Both the position numbers and the translations under genes were made by a program. Of a stretch of DNA of 64,000 nucleotides, positions 35,733 through 44,480 are shown piece after piece; position 1 is the first letter of the stretch, and the number at the start of each line of letters is the position of its first letter. A model generated the notes under the pieces. That model was not told the origin of the DNA, ran no database searches, and worked only from the letters and a program-made list of their open reading frames with translations. Source of the stretch: Bradyrhizobium genosp. L (GTDB lineage Bacteria > Pseudomonadota > Alphaproteobacteria > Rhizobiales > Xanthobacteraceae); the NCBI RefSeq assembly GCF_015624485.1, contig NZ_CP061378.1:3348001-3412000 (forward strand), read 5' to 3'.

Positions 35733-37406
35733 ATGCACAGATGGTTGGGCGGAATGGTGGCCGTGCTGCTCTGGCTGGGAGCGCCGGCTGCGGCGGCGCC
35801 GATCAATTGCGGCTCGGAGCCGAGCGTCAAATGCCTGGCGGATGCAGTCTTCGCGCTCGCAAAGACGCTTCCCGCGGATAACTTCTACAGGAAGCACGTC
35901 GCGTTCGCTGAACGTGAGTTGGCACCGGGCGACATCAGGGTCGCGCTGGACTACGTAAATTGGGACAATCCCGACCCGGCGCCCTGGGAAGACATCGATT
36001 GGATCGCGCGAGCAGGCCGTTTCGACGTAGCCATTGAACGAGCCAAACAACGGACGGAGCCGATCCAGCGTCTTGGCGGACTGCTTGCGGTTGCAACCTG
36101 GATGCTGGAAAAGAACGAGACGGCACGCGCGAAACAGATCGTTGAGGACGTTGATCGAGAGTTGCCGTCGCTGGCGAGCAGCAATGATGATTTTGCGGCC
36201 ATACTTCCGCTCGATACCGGAGAGCTTTCGGCCCGGCTCGGGCAGACTGATCGTGCGGCGAGTCTGATCGGTGGCTCCAACCCGGTATCGCTCGAGAGGT
36301 TGCTGACGGTTGCGAGCAAATATCCGGCCGCGGCAAGTCTGCGCGAGCGGGCATGGCGCGAAGCTGAGCGCGTCAATGACCTTGATTTATGGATCCCGCT
36401 CCTTCAAGACGCTGTTAGCCGCGGCGATCGGGCTGAAATCTTCCGCGCAACCCAGCGCGTCGGCAAGGCGATTGATCATGCGGCGAATTTGAACGAGCCG
36501 ACACAGGCGATCTCGCTCGCACTGCTCTTTCTGAAGGCCGGGTCGCTGGATTTTGCGGCAAGACTGATCAAGCCGTGGCCGACATGGGTCGATGGCAAGG
36601 AGGCGATTGCCCAGGTCAATTTGGTCAGTGACCTCGCGCCGGTGCTGGTTGGCCTGGCGCTGGATCAGGATGTTCGGACGGCTATCGAATTTGTGAACAA
36701 TCCCGCGCGACGTGCCGAGGTTCTCGGCAAGGCTGCGCAAGAATATGCCCGGCTCGGACGCCGCGATCTCTTCCGGAAGCTCGATGCCGAAGCTGAGACG
36801 CTCGCGGCATCTTCGCCGACAAGCGACGCGAAGCTGCGATCGGACCATGACTCCGCCTTGAACAATCTTGGACTGCTGAGGGCCCGTCACGGCGACATCG
36901 ACGGCGCGGTCAGCGCGGCGGCCAAGCTCCCCGATGACGGCATAACGCACGAAGTAATGTTCTATGTCGTCAGGAACGCGATCGACGGCGGGTATTCATC
37001 CTTGGTGGGTCCAGCGCTCGACATCGTTGAACAACGCGCAAGCGCCGCCCGCGATGCGCACGCACTGCTCGCCGCGGCCAACACCCGGTACGAGATCAAC
37101 AATGAGGACAAGGCGCGAGACGACCTCGCACAGGCTCTGTCGATAGCCTCACTGACCGGTAGTGACGCCGGTCTCGCCGCTGCTTTGACTTGGTGGCTCG
37201 ATGGCGATGGCACGGCGGAAACGCTGGTCGCGATTGTCGACAAAATGCGGCTAACCGATTCAGACGCGATCAATCAACTCATCGAGACCGTCAGGCCGGT
37301 GTCACCTGCGGTCGCTCTGCGGCTGGTCGATCGGCAGACCGATATCGAACGCCGGATTGACGAATTGACCAATATCGCGATTGCAATTGCGGAGAAGTCG
37401 AATTGA
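35733..37406 (+). CDS. Secreted all-helical repeat protein of unknown function
   Basis: 557 residues. A signal peptide covers about 1-22 (MVAVLLWLGAPAAAAP). The remainder is a succession of Ala- and Leu-rich helices with TPR-like spacing (AKQIVEDVDRELPSLAS, IEFVNNPARRAEVLGKAAQE, DGAVSAAAKLPDDGITHEV) and no catalytic motif. Codon use is less GC3-biased than in neighbouring genes, which suggests transfer or relaxed selection. The ATG at 35733 begins the signal peptide; an ATG at 35697 in frame is possible. It is divergent from the NHL gene. Confidence 0.68.
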   Translation: MHRWLGGMVAVLLWLGAPAAAAPINCGSEPSVKCLADAVFALAKTLPADNFYRKHVAFAERELAPGDIRVALDYVNWDNPDPAPWEDIDWIARAGRFDVAIERAKQRTEPIQRLGGLLAVATWMLEKNETARAKQIVEDVDRELPSLASSNDDFAAILPLDTGELSARLGQTDRAASLIGGSNPVSLERLLTVASKYPAAASLRERAWREAERVNDLDLWIPLLQDAVSRGDRAEIFRATQRVGKAIDHAANLNEPTQAISLALLFLKAGSLDFAARLIKPWPTWVDGKEAIAQVNLVSDLAPVLVGLALDQDVRTAIEFVNNPARRAEVLGKAAQEYARLGRRDLFRKLDAEAETLAASSPTSDAKLRSDHDSALNNLGLLRARHGDIDGAVSAAAKLPDDGITHEVMFYVVRNAIDGGYSSLVGPALDIVEQRASAARDAHALLAAANTRYEINNEDKARDDLAQALSIASLTGSDAGLAAALTWWLDGDGTAETLVAIVDKMRLTDSDAINQLIETVRPVSPAVALRLVDRQTDIERRIDELTNIAIAIAEKSN

Positions 37407-37439
37407 TCGCCCGCAACATGATCAGACGTGCGCGCCCGG

Positions 37440-38180
37440 TCATGCCGGCGGCTGAAAATTCCGCAGGGCACGTGCCTTGTAGTCGTAGAGCTTGCCGGTC
37501 TCGGTCCACTCCGGCGTGCACATCGGCACGATGAATTCGGCGGCCATCTCGGGCGTGTCCAAGGTCATCGGGTCTTCGCCGGGAAACACCTGGGCGCGCA
37601 TCCTGGTGCGGATCGGGCCGGGGCTGAACAGGTTGACGCGCAGCGCCGTGTTGGCGGTCTCATTGGCCCAGGAGCGCACCAGCGCGTCCAGCGCGGCCTT
37701 GGAGGCGGCGTAGGGGCCGAGATAGGCGTTGGCCTTGTGCGCGACGCCTGAGGTGACGAACACCGCGCGGCCGGCATCGGACTGCCGCAGCAGCGGGTCC
37801 ATGCAGCGGATCAACTGGAAGTTCGCGGTGACGTTGATCGCGAACACGTCGTTCCACGGCTTCAGCTCGATATGGCCGAGCGGCGACGAGGGGCCGGCGG
37901 TGCCGGCATTGCCGACGAGGATGTCGAGCTTGCCGTGGCGTTCGTGCAGCGCTGCGCCCAACCGCGCGATGCCGTCATAGTCGGTGAGGGTGAGCGGCAC
38001 CAGCGTGGCACTGCCGCCGTCCTTGCGGATCGCGTCGTCGAGCTCCTCCAGCCCGCCTTGCGTGCGCGCCACCGCCACGACATGCGCGCCGGCTTTTGCC
38101 AAGGCGAGGGAGGCCGCGTAGCCGATGCCGCGCGAGGCACCGGTCACCAGGGCGATACGGGAGGCGAGGGGTTTTGTCAT
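37440..38180 (-). CDS. SDR-family NAD(P)-dependent oxidoreductase
   Basis: 246 residues, classical SDR. The cofactor loop is TGASRGIGYAA (about 14-24), then VGNAGTAG, the catalytic Ser in FVTSGVAH and YAASK with the Tyr and Lys of the active site at about 157-161. FSPGPIRTRM follows. The substrate is not predictable. It runs towards the secreted helical protein gene, with a 33-base gap. Confidence 0.88.
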   Translation of the reverse strand: MTKPLASRIALVTGASRGIGYAASLALAKAGAHVVAVARTQGGLEELDDAIRKDGGSATLVPLTLTDYDGIARLGAALHERHGKLDILVGNAGTAGPSSPLGHIELKPWNDVFAINVTANFQLIRCMDPLLRQSDAGRAVFVTSGVAHKANAYLGPYAASKAALDALVRSWANETANTALRVNLFSPGPIRTRMRAQVFPGEDPMTLDTPEMAAEFIVPMCTPEWTETGKLYDYKARALRNFQPPA

Positions 38181-38267
38181 GTCTTTCTGTCCGAGTTTGC
38201 AGCGGGTATTACAGACAGAAATGGCCGGGACAAGCCCGGCCTTGACGAATTCCTTGCTGCCGCGGCG

Positions 38268-38408
38268 TCAACTGCCGCCTTGATTCATATTATCGGCGTT
38301 GGTTCCGTTGTTCGCGCGGTCAGAACTCACCTTCTCACCCTGGCGGAAGGCGAACACGATGAAGCTGACCAAGAGCACGCCGCAGATGATGCCGACAATG
38401 AGTTGCAT
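38268..38408 (-). CDS. Small single-pass membrane protein, paralogue 2 (46 aa)
   Basis: 46 residues: a hydrophobic N-terminal helix MQLIVGIICGVLLVSFIVFA, then FRQGEKV and a polar Asn-rich tail. It is preceded by GAGGA. It is clearly related to the 48-residue protein just upstream: both have MQ-I-GG/C-VLLV-F---FAFRQG-KV. No known family is recognised. The topology is probably N-out with a short cytoplasmic tail. The pair lies directly downstream of purF on the same strand. Confidence 0.72.
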   Translation of the reverse strand: MQLIVGIICGVLLVSFIVFAFRQGEKVSSDRANNGTNADNMNQGGS

Positions 38409-38442
38409 CGTCGTCCTCGGCTCGGGCTAGTCCCGAGGCGTC

Positions 38443-38589
38443 CTAGGTATCGCCACCGCCGCCGCCATAGTTGGTGTGCCCGCTTCGATCCGGGCGATCA
38501 TCCGGGGTGACCTTCATACCCTGGCGGAATGCAAACCAGATAAAACCAACCAGCAAGACGCCGCCGACAATCGCGATGATCGGCTGCAT
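38443..38589 (-). CDS. Small single-pass membrane protein, paralogue 1 (48 aa)
   Basis: 48 residues: MQPIIAIVGGVLLVGFIWFA as the membrane helix, then FRQGMKVTPDD and a Gly-rich end. A strong GGAGGAG ribosome binding site precedes the ATG at 38589, only 14 bases after the purF stop, so it is probably expressed from the purF transcript. It is a tandem duplicate of the 46-residue gene that follows. Function unknown. Confidence 0.75.
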   Translation of the reverse strand: MQPIIAIVGGVLLVGFIWFAFRQGMKVTPDDRPDRSGHTNYGGGGGDT

Positions 38590-38603
38590 CTCGCGCTCCT
38601 CCG

Positions 38604-40169
38604 TCAGCTTGCCTCCGCCAGCAGCGACAGCTGGCGCGGGGCCGGTTCGACGTCGCTCTGGTCGGTGAGGTGGGTCGGGTAGGTGCCGGTGAAGCAATGG
38701 TCGGCGAATTTCGGGTTGGCCGGGTCGCGGCCCGGATAGCCCATCGCGCGGTACATGCCGTCGATCGACAGGAAGGCGAGCGAGTCGGCGCCGATGATCT
38801 CGCGCATCTCCTCCACCGAATGGGTCGCGGCCAGCAGGCCGCCGCGGTCGGGCAGGTCGATGCCGTAATAGTCGGGATAGAGGATCGGCGGCGAGGCGAG
38901 GCGGAAATGCACCTCGCGGGCGCCGGCGTCGCGCATCATGCGCACGATCTTCTTCGAGGTGGTGCCACGCACCAGTGAGTCATCGATCAGGATGATGCGC
39001 TTGCCTTCGATCGCGGCGCGGTTGGCGGAATGCTTCATGCGGACGCCGAGCTCGCGCACGCTCTGGGTCGGCTGGATGAAGGTGCGGCCGACATAGTGGT
39101 TTCTGATGATGCCGAGCTCGAACGGCACGCCGGAGAACTGGCTGTAGCCGACCGCGGCGGGCACGCCGGAATCCGGCACCGGCACCACGACGTCGACCTC
39201 GGGATGGCTCTCGCGGGCGAGCTGGGCGCCGAAGGCTTTGCGCACGTCGTAGACCGAACGGCCGCCGACGATGGAATCCGGCCGCGCGAAATAGATGTAC
39301 TCGAAGATGCAGGGCCGCGCCGGCTTCGGCGGGAACGGCTTGTGGCTGTGCGCCCCTCGCTCGTCGAACACGATGATCTCGCCCGGCTCGACATCGCGGA
39401 CATATTTGGCGCCGATCATGTCGAGCGCGCAGGTCTCCGAGGTCAGGATCGGATGGCCGTCGAGATCGCCGAGCACCAAGGGGCGGATGCCGAGCGGATC
39501 GCGGGCGCCGACCAGCTTCTTGTTGGTCAGCGCCACCAGCGCATAGGCGCCCTCGATCGAGCGCAGCGCCTCGATGAAGCGGTCGATGAAGCGCGAGCGC
39601 TTCGACTGCGCCACCAGATGCAGGATCACCTCGGTGTCGGTGGTCGACTGCATCAGCGCGCCGTTCTTGACCAGCTCGCGGCGCAGGGTCAGGCCGTTGG
39701 TGAGATTGCCGTTGTGGCCGACCGCGAAGCCGCCGGCGCTGAGTTCGGCGAACAGCGGCTGCACGTTGCGCAGGATGGTGCCGCCGGTCGTGGAGTAGCG
39801 GACGTGGCCGACCGAGGCGTTGCCGGGCAGGCGATCGATCACCTCGCGGCGGGAGAAGGCGTCGCCGACCAGGCCGAGGCGGCGTTCACTGTGGAAGCGG
39901 CTGCCGTCGAACGAGACGATGCCGGCGGCCTCCTGGCCGCGATGCTGAAGGGCGTGCAGGCCGAGCGCGGTGATCGCGGCGGCTTCGGAATGGCCGAAAA
40001 TGCCGAACACGCCGCATTCCTCACGCAGCGTGTCGCCGTCCAAGTCAGGATCCTGGATATCGGGGTGGTATCTGGGGTCGGAGTCGCGAAGATGTTCCTG
40101 CAGTTCGATCGGGCCGAGGTCGAGATCCATCTGGCCGGCATGATCGGAAAGGGTTTGCATCTCGCTCAT
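38604..40169 (-). CDS. purF: Amidophosphoribosyltransferase
   Basis: 521 residues. A propeptide of about 51 residues ends before the nucleophile Cys in REECGVFGIFGH, the N-terminal glutaminase (Ntn) residue after self-processing. RGQEAAGIVSFDG, GHNGNLTN and the PRPP-binding IILIDDSLVRGTTSKKI are present. The enzyme makes phosphoribosylamine from PRPP and glutamine, the first step of purine synthesis. cvpA lies just upstream, as in most proteobacteria, so the two are probably one operon. Confidence 0.95.
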   Translation of the reverse strand: MSEMQTLSDHAGQMDLDLGPIELQEHLRDSDPRYHPDIQDPDLDGDTLREECGVFGIFGHSEAAAITALGLHALQHRGQEAAGIVSFDGSRFHSERRLGLVGDAFSRREVIDRLPGNASVGHVRYSTTGGTILRNVQPLFAELSAGGFAVGHNGNLTNGLTLRRELVKNGALMQSTTDTEVILHLVAQSKRSRFIDRFIEALRSIEGAYALVALTNKKLVGARDPLGIRPLVLGDLDGHPILTSETCALDMIGAKYVRDVEPGEIIVFDERGAHSHKPFPPKPARPCIFEYIYFARPDSIVGGRSVYDVRKAFGAQLARESHPEVDVVVPVPDSGVPAAVGYSQFSGVPFELGIIRNHYVGRTFIQPTQSVRELGVRMKHSANRAAIEGKRIILIDDSLVRGTTSKKIVRMMRDAGAREVHFRLASPPILYPDYYGIDLPDRGGLLAATHSVEEMREIIGADSLAFLSIDGMYRAMGYPGRDPANPKFADHCFTGTYPTHLTDQSDVEPAPRQLSLLAEAS

Positions 40170-40194
40170 CGCCTCTCGTAAGGGCCCAAATAGG

Positions 40195-40833
40195 TCATCG
40201 GCCCGCGGGTTTCTCGATCAGCTTTTTCAAGCCGTCACGCGCAGGTTTGCTATAGCCATCACCCGACGCCGGGGTCGCCTGATCATTGGTGTCGGCGGCC
40301 GCAGAATCGTCGTCCGGCTTATTCTTCTTGAACTTCTTTAAGATGGTGTTCTCGGGGTCGTCAGGCAAGAGCGACATCAGCCAATCCCCGGTTCCCTGCA
40401 GCACCACCCGCGACTTCGCGCCGGTGACCCAGTCGGGCCGCTGCTTGTCCGGAACCAGCCAGGTGAAGAACATGAAAGCCACGACCACGATCAGGAGGCC
40501 GCGGGCGAGGCCGAACAGGAAACCGAGGGTGCGGTCGAGCGCGCCGATCCGCGAATCGAGGATCATGTCGGAGATCCGCACCGTGATGATGGAGACCACG
40601 ATCAGCGTGCCGACGAAGACGCCGGCGACCACGACGATGGAGGCGACCGTGTCGTTGTTGAAGTAGGTCTTGGCGGTCGGCAGCAGCTTCGAGAAGGCAT
40701 AGAGCGTGACCAGCGCCGCAGCACCCCAGGCCGCGATCGACAGGATCTCGCGCATGAAGCCGCGCACCATGGCGAGCAGGCCCGAGATCAGCATCACCCC
40801 GAGCAGGACGAGATCGAGTATCGTTATCGGCAT
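40195..40833 (-). CDS. cvpA: CvpA-family membrane protein
   Basis: 212 residues with four membrane helices in the first 140 (LDLVLLGVMLISGLLAMVRG, SIAAWGAAALVTLYAFSK, ASIVVVAGVFVGTLIVVSII, LIVVVAFMFFTWLV) and a charged disordered tail. The sequence RGFMREILSI-WGAAALV is the CvpA core. CvpA proteins are needed for colicin V export in Escherichia coli and for envelope integrity; the link with purF is conserved without a known mechanism. It ends 25 bases before the purF start. Confidence 0.88.
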   Translation of the reverse strand: MPITILDLVLLGVMLISGLLAMVRGFMREILSIAAWGAAALVTLYAFSKLLPTAKTYFNNDTVASIVVVAGVFVGTLIVVSIITVRISDMILDSRIGALDRTLGFLFGLARGLLIVVVAFMFFTWLVPDKQRPDWVTGAKSRVVLQGTGDWLMSLLPDDPENTILKKFKKNKPDDDSAAADTNDQATPASGDGYSKPARDGLKKLIEKPAGR

Positions 40834-41004
40834 CGGCTGGTCGGGTCCGCTGGTACGTTTTGGTACGCTGTTTAGGCCACTCGCGAATCGGCGGGTTCGC
40901 GCCGTCCAAACTGGGGCGCATCGGGGGCGTCCGGCAAGGCCCGAGCGCCACCTGTCCCGCGCGGCGGATGTATAGCTGCGGGGCGCTGTGACGTCACGCC
41001 CGCT

Positions 41005-42549
41005 TTAGCCGTTGTCGCGACGGAATCGGGCCGGTGTGGCATTTTTCTCAAGGCTGTCATCGTCCCGCGGGGCTGCCTGGCTGCCTCTCGGCGTGCCCCG
41101 GTCGCCTCTCGGCGTGCCCCGGTCGCCTCTCGGCGTGCCCCGGTCGCCTCTTGGCGTACCCCGGTCGCCTCTCGGCGTGCCGCGCGCGGCAATTTCGGCG
41201 ACCAGCGTGGTCAGATTGCCGATGCTGTTCAACGAAAGTCCGGTATCGCCGCCCGGCTCGCCACGGGCCGATTCGGGCAGGATGGCGCGGCCGAAGCCGA
41301 GCTTGAGGGCCTCCTTGAGCCGGGCCGGGGTCTGCGCTACCGGGCGGACCGCACCGGACAGCGAAATCTCACCGAAATACACCGCATCCGTCGGCAGCGG
41401 CGCGTTCACCAGCGAGGACACCAGTGCCGCGGCGGCGGCCATGTCCGCGGCCGGTTCCTGGATGCGCAGACCGCCGGCAACATTCAGATAGACGTCGTGG
41501 CCGGACAGCTTGACCCCGCAATGCGCCTCCAGCACCGCCAGCACCATCGACAGCCGGCTCGGGTCCCAGCCGACCACGGCGCGGCGGGGGGTGCCGAGCG
41601 AAGTCGGCGCCACCAGCGCCTGCAACTCGACCAGCACCGGGCGGGTGCCCTCGATGCCGGCGAACACCGCAGTCCCCGGGCTGCCCAGGTCGCGCTCGGA
41701 CAGGAATAATTCGGAGGGGTTGCTGACCTCGCGCAGGCCCAAACCCGTCATCTCGAACACGCCGATCTCGTCGGTCGCGCCAAAGCGATTCTTGACCGCG
41801 CGCAGGATGCGGAACAGCTGCGAGCCTTCGCCCTCGAACGACAGCACCGCGTCGACCATATGCTCGACCACGCGGGGCCCGGCGATCTGGCCGTCCTTCG
41901 TGACATGCCCGACCAGGATGATCGCCGCGCCAGTCTTCTTGGCGAAACGTATCAGCGCCTGCGCCGAGGCGCGGACCTGGGTGACGGTGCCGGGCGCCGA
42001 TTCAACGGTGTCGGTCCACATGGTCTGGATCGAATCGATCACGATCAGGCGGGGGACCGCGCCTTCCGACAGCGTCGCGACGATGTCCTCGACCGAGGTC
42101 TCGGACGCCAGTTGCACCGGCGCGTCGGCTAGCCCCAGCCGCTCGGCGCGCAGCCGCACCTGCGCCACCGCCTCTTCGCCCGAAATGTAGACCGCGCGAT
42201 GCCCGGCGCGCGCCATCATGCTGGTGGCCTGGGTCAGCAGTGTCGACTTGCCGATGCCGGGATCGCCGCCCACCAGCAGCACCGAGCCGCGCACGAAACC
42301 GCCGCCGGTGACGCGGTCGAGTTCGGCCATCCCCGACGACAGGCGGGGCGCGTCCTGGGTCTTGCCGCTCAGGCTTTCGAGCGCAAACGTCCGCCCCTTG
42401 CGCTTGCTGCGGATCGAGACCGGCACCGAGCCAGAGGTGTCCTCCTCGGCGAGCGTGTTCCACTCACCGCAGGACTCGCACTTGCCCTGCCAGCGATTAT
42501 ACGCCGCGCCGCAGTTCTGGCAGATGAAGGAGAGGGTGGATTTGGCCAT
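41005..42549 (-). CDS. radA: DNA repair protein RadA (Sms) with repeat-built C-terminal tail
   Basis: 514 residues, about 55 longer than typical RadA. The N-terminal C4 zinc finger is CQNCGAAYN..GKCESCGEW, Walker A is GGDPGIGKST (about 92-101), the RadA-specific motif is KNRFG, and the Lon-like C-terminal domain follows. RadA is a branch-migrating helicase in recombination repair. Residues from about 456 are an Arg/Gly/Thr/Pro tail made of five near-identical units RGTPRGD or similar, encoded by 21-bp direct repeats. It is separated from cvpA by 171 bases. Confidence 0.93.
   Translation of the reverse strand: MAKSTLSFICQNCGAAYNRWQGKCESCGEWNTLAEEDTSGSVPVSIRSKRKGRTFALESLSGKTQDAPRLSSGMAELDRVTGGGFVRGSVLLVGGDPGIGKSTLLTQATSMMARAGHRAVYISGEEAVAQVRLRAERLGLADAPVQLASETSVEDIVATLSEGAVPRLIVIDSIQTMWTDTVESAPGTVTQVRASAQALIRFAKKTGAAIILVGHVTKDGQIAGPRVVEHMVDAVLSFEGEGSQLFRILRAVKNRFGATDEIGVFEMTGLGLREVSNPSELFLSERDLGSPGTAVFAGIEGTRPVLVELQALVAPTSLGTPRRAVVGWDPSRLSMVLAVLEAHCGVKLSGHDVYLNVAGGLRIQEPAADMAAAAALVSSLVNAPLPTDAVYFGEISLSGAVRPVAQTPARLKEALKLGFGRAILPESARGEPGGDTGLSLNSIGNLTTLVAEIAARGTPRGDRGTPRGDRGTPRGDRGTPRGDRGTPRGSQAAPRDDDSLEKNATPARFRRDNG
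41083..41187. repeat. Five 21-bp tandem repeats inside radA
   Basis: Unit GCCTCTCGGCGTGCCCCGGTC on the plus strand (GTPRGDR when read from radA) starts at 41083, 41104, 41125, 41146 and 41167. Units 1-3 are identical, unit 4 differs at two bases and unit 5 diverges in its last bases. Being a multiple of three, changes in copy number keep the radA frame. Confidence 0.92.
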
Positions 42550-42604
42550 GAGAATCCCGCTTCCCGTGCTTAACCCCTGAGCGCGGGCTTGTCAGGAGAA
42601 TTCC

Positions 42605-43030
42605 TCAGCCCTGTTGAACGTCCTCGATCGTCATCTTGCAGCGGGAATAGGGCTTGCCGTCGATTTTGAGCGTGTCGTTCGGCCTCGGCACCAGCTTGAT
42701 GGTCGCTTTCCGTCCGTGCACGCCCTTGTCGTAATCTTCCAGGAACCTGAAACAGGTCGCCTTCACCGTCATGCCGTCGCCGACGGGCGATTTGCTGTCG
42801 ATCCGGCAGTGATCCTCGTACCGATCGATGATCGGCGGCCCCTTGTCCTTGCCGCGGATCAGATTGTCGAGGTCGATCAGGATCGGACTGCTCGGGCCGT
42901 CGTCTTCATTGTCGCAGTCTTTTGCCGTCCTGGCCCAGATGCCGTCGTATGGCGGGGCTGCGTGCAGCGGCGAAGTGTATGTGGATAGAACCGAGAGCAT
43001 GCAGGCAGCAGCGACGATCTTCACCCGCAT
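42605..43030 (-). CDS. Small exported protein of unknown function
   Basis: 141 residues. The signal peptide is VKIVAAACMLSVLSTYTSPLHA, cleaved before APPYDGIWA. Mature sequence: YDGIWARTAKDCDNEDD, DHCRIDSKSPVGDG, ATCFRFLEDYDKG, YSRCKMT. Four Cys could make two disulfides. The YDGIWA start is reminiscent of rhizobial periplasmic proteins annotated as hypothetical. The ATG at 43030 follows GGAG; an ATG at 43054 is also in frame. No family is recognised. Confidence 0.62.
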   Translation of the reverse strand: MRVKIVAAACMLSVLSTYTSPLHAAPPYDGIWARTAKDCDNEDDGPSSPILIDLDNLIRGKDKGPPIIDRYEDHCRIDSKSPVGDGMTVKATCFRFLEDYDKGVHGRKATIKLVPRPNDTLKIDGKPYSRCKMTIEDVQQG

Positions 43031-43140
43031 CGATGACTCCGGAGCTGGAAACAATGCACGGAAGTGTCAGCCCAACCTGTGACCACGTCAATCGATCGAC
43101 CAACCGTATCGCTGGTTGCTCCACCTCGTCGCCATCGAGC

Positions 43141-43617
43141 TCAGTACGGGGTAACCGTTCGTTGCTTCAGAATACGAACGGTTGTCGAGGGACCCGGCCA
43201 CAGTTGCACGCGGTAGTGGTCATTGCCTTCGAGACCGTCCTCCGACAGCGTTTCGAGGGCCCCATATGAGACGCGTGTCCGGTAGGTCCCCGCAGCGACC
43301 TCGATGCGCATCGCATCAGGGAAATAGTCGGTGCAACCCGCGATGACGATGGATCCGGACGCGATGTCCAGGCTGGTCTGGACGACGTGATCCCATTCGG
43401 AGAAATCGTCGGCCGGTTCGTGTTCCAGTATTTGCACCGAAACCGGGACGTGCATGTTCCGTACGGTGCCGATTCCGATGATCCCCGGTGCCACCGCCAG
43501 CAGCCGATCGGTCGCTTCCTCCGTCCACGCTCGCGAAAGATCGACGTCGTCGGCCAGTTCATCCTGAATGTAGAACTGGAAGTAGTCCGCGAACAGCGAG
43601 AGCTCGATAGACTTCAT
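43141..43617 (-). CDS. ComJ-like protein of unknown function
   Basis: 158 residues, cytoplasmic, acidic. Blocks IELSLFADYFQFYIQDE, GIIGIGTVRNMHVPVSVQI, DHVVQTSLDIASGSIVIAG and YRTRVSYGALETL recall proteins described as ComJ-like, the nuclease inhibitor of Bacillus competence, but the resemblance is judged by eye and weak. No nuclease gene is adjacent. Start chosen at 43617 as the first ATG of the conserved-looking part. Confidence 0.5.
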   Translation of the reverse strand: MKSIELSLFADYFQFYIQDELADDVDLSRAWTEEATDRLLAVAPGIIGIGTVRNMHVPVSVQILEHEPADDFSEWDHVVQTSLDIASGSIVIAGCTDYFPDAMRIEVAAGTYRTRVSYGALETLSEDGLEGNDHYRVQLWPGPSTTVRILKQRTVTPY

Positions 43618-43676
43618 GTACAAGATCTCTCTTCTGCCGTGGCTGAACTCGCGATTGATAGCATGACATGACGCGC

Positions 43677-44342
43677 TCAACCGTTGAAAAATTGTTCGGC
43701 GAATCGCTCCACCTCGCGCCACGACCGCGCCAGGTGCACGGCGCCGGCATCCCTGAGCTTCAGATCATGGCCGTCGCGGATGTGGCTGGCCGCGCAAAGC
43801 CCGATCGCGGTCATGCCGGCGGCGACGGCGCCCCTGATGCCGCCAGCGCTGTCCTCGATCACGAGGCATTCGGCCGGCCGCGCGCCGAGCCGCTCGGCGG
43901 CGAGCAGGAAGATGTCGGGATGCGGCTTGCCGCGCGCGACCATGTCGGCGCTGAACACGCGGTCGGCGAACTCCGCCTCCAGCCCGAGCACCGACAGGCA
44001 CAGCTCGAGGCGCTCGATCGCGCTCGACGAGGCGATGCATCGCTGGATGTGCGCGAACTTCCGGATGAAGGCGGTGGCGCCGCTGACCTCCTTCAGGTCG
44101 GTCCTGAAACGCTCGAGCGTGGCGCGCTTGAGTTCGTCGGAGAAGTCGGCGGGCAGGGGCTTTCGGATCGCGGCCTCGATCTCGGCCATGACGTCGGTCC
44201 ACCGCTTGCCGGAATAGCGGCTGAGCGCCTGGTCGAGCGTGGTGGGATGGCCGAGATCGCTGACGGTTTCCGACAGAACGGTGTTGGCAATCGCCTCGCT
44301 GTCGGCGATCACGCCGTCGAAATCGAAAATCAGTGCCTGCAC
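43677..44342 (-). CDS. HAD-superfamily phosphatase (beta-phosphoglucomutase-like)
   Basis: 221 residues from a GTG at 44342 with CAGGGGC before it; an ATG at 44387 is an alternative. Motif I is IFDFDGVIADSE with the nucleophile Asp, motif II the Ser in CIASSSAIERL, motif III GKPHPDIFLLAAE with the Lys, and motif IV VIEDSAGGIRGAVAAGM. The cap is inserted after motif I, as in phosphoglycolate phosphatase and beta-phosphoglucomutase. The substrate is unknown. It is divergent from the DUF5107 gene. Confidence 0.85.
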   Translation of the reverse strand: MQALIFDFDGVIADSEAIANTVLSETVSDLGHPTTLDQALSRYSGKRWTDVMAEIEAAIRKPLPADFSDELKRATLERFRTDLKEVSGATAFIRKFAHIQRCIASSSAIERLELCLSVLGLEAEFADRVFSADMVARGKPHPDIFLLAAERLGARPAECLVIEDSAGGIRGAVAAGMTAIGLCAASHIRDGHDLKLRDAGAVHLARSWREVERFAEQFFNG

Positions 44343-44480
44343 TATCTGCCCCTGAGAATCTCGCGCGAACCATAGCGGGTCCAGCATCAAAATGGATTGA
44401 GCGACTCGATCGCGCGCGGACACTTTCTGTTGCGCTGTATGTCAACTACAATGGCCGCTCCCGCGCGAAGGGCGACGTCA

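Noticed and set aside
41083..41187. Regularly spaced repeats as a possible CRISPR array
   Set aside because: Units are directly adjacent 21-mers without spacers and lie in frame inside radA.
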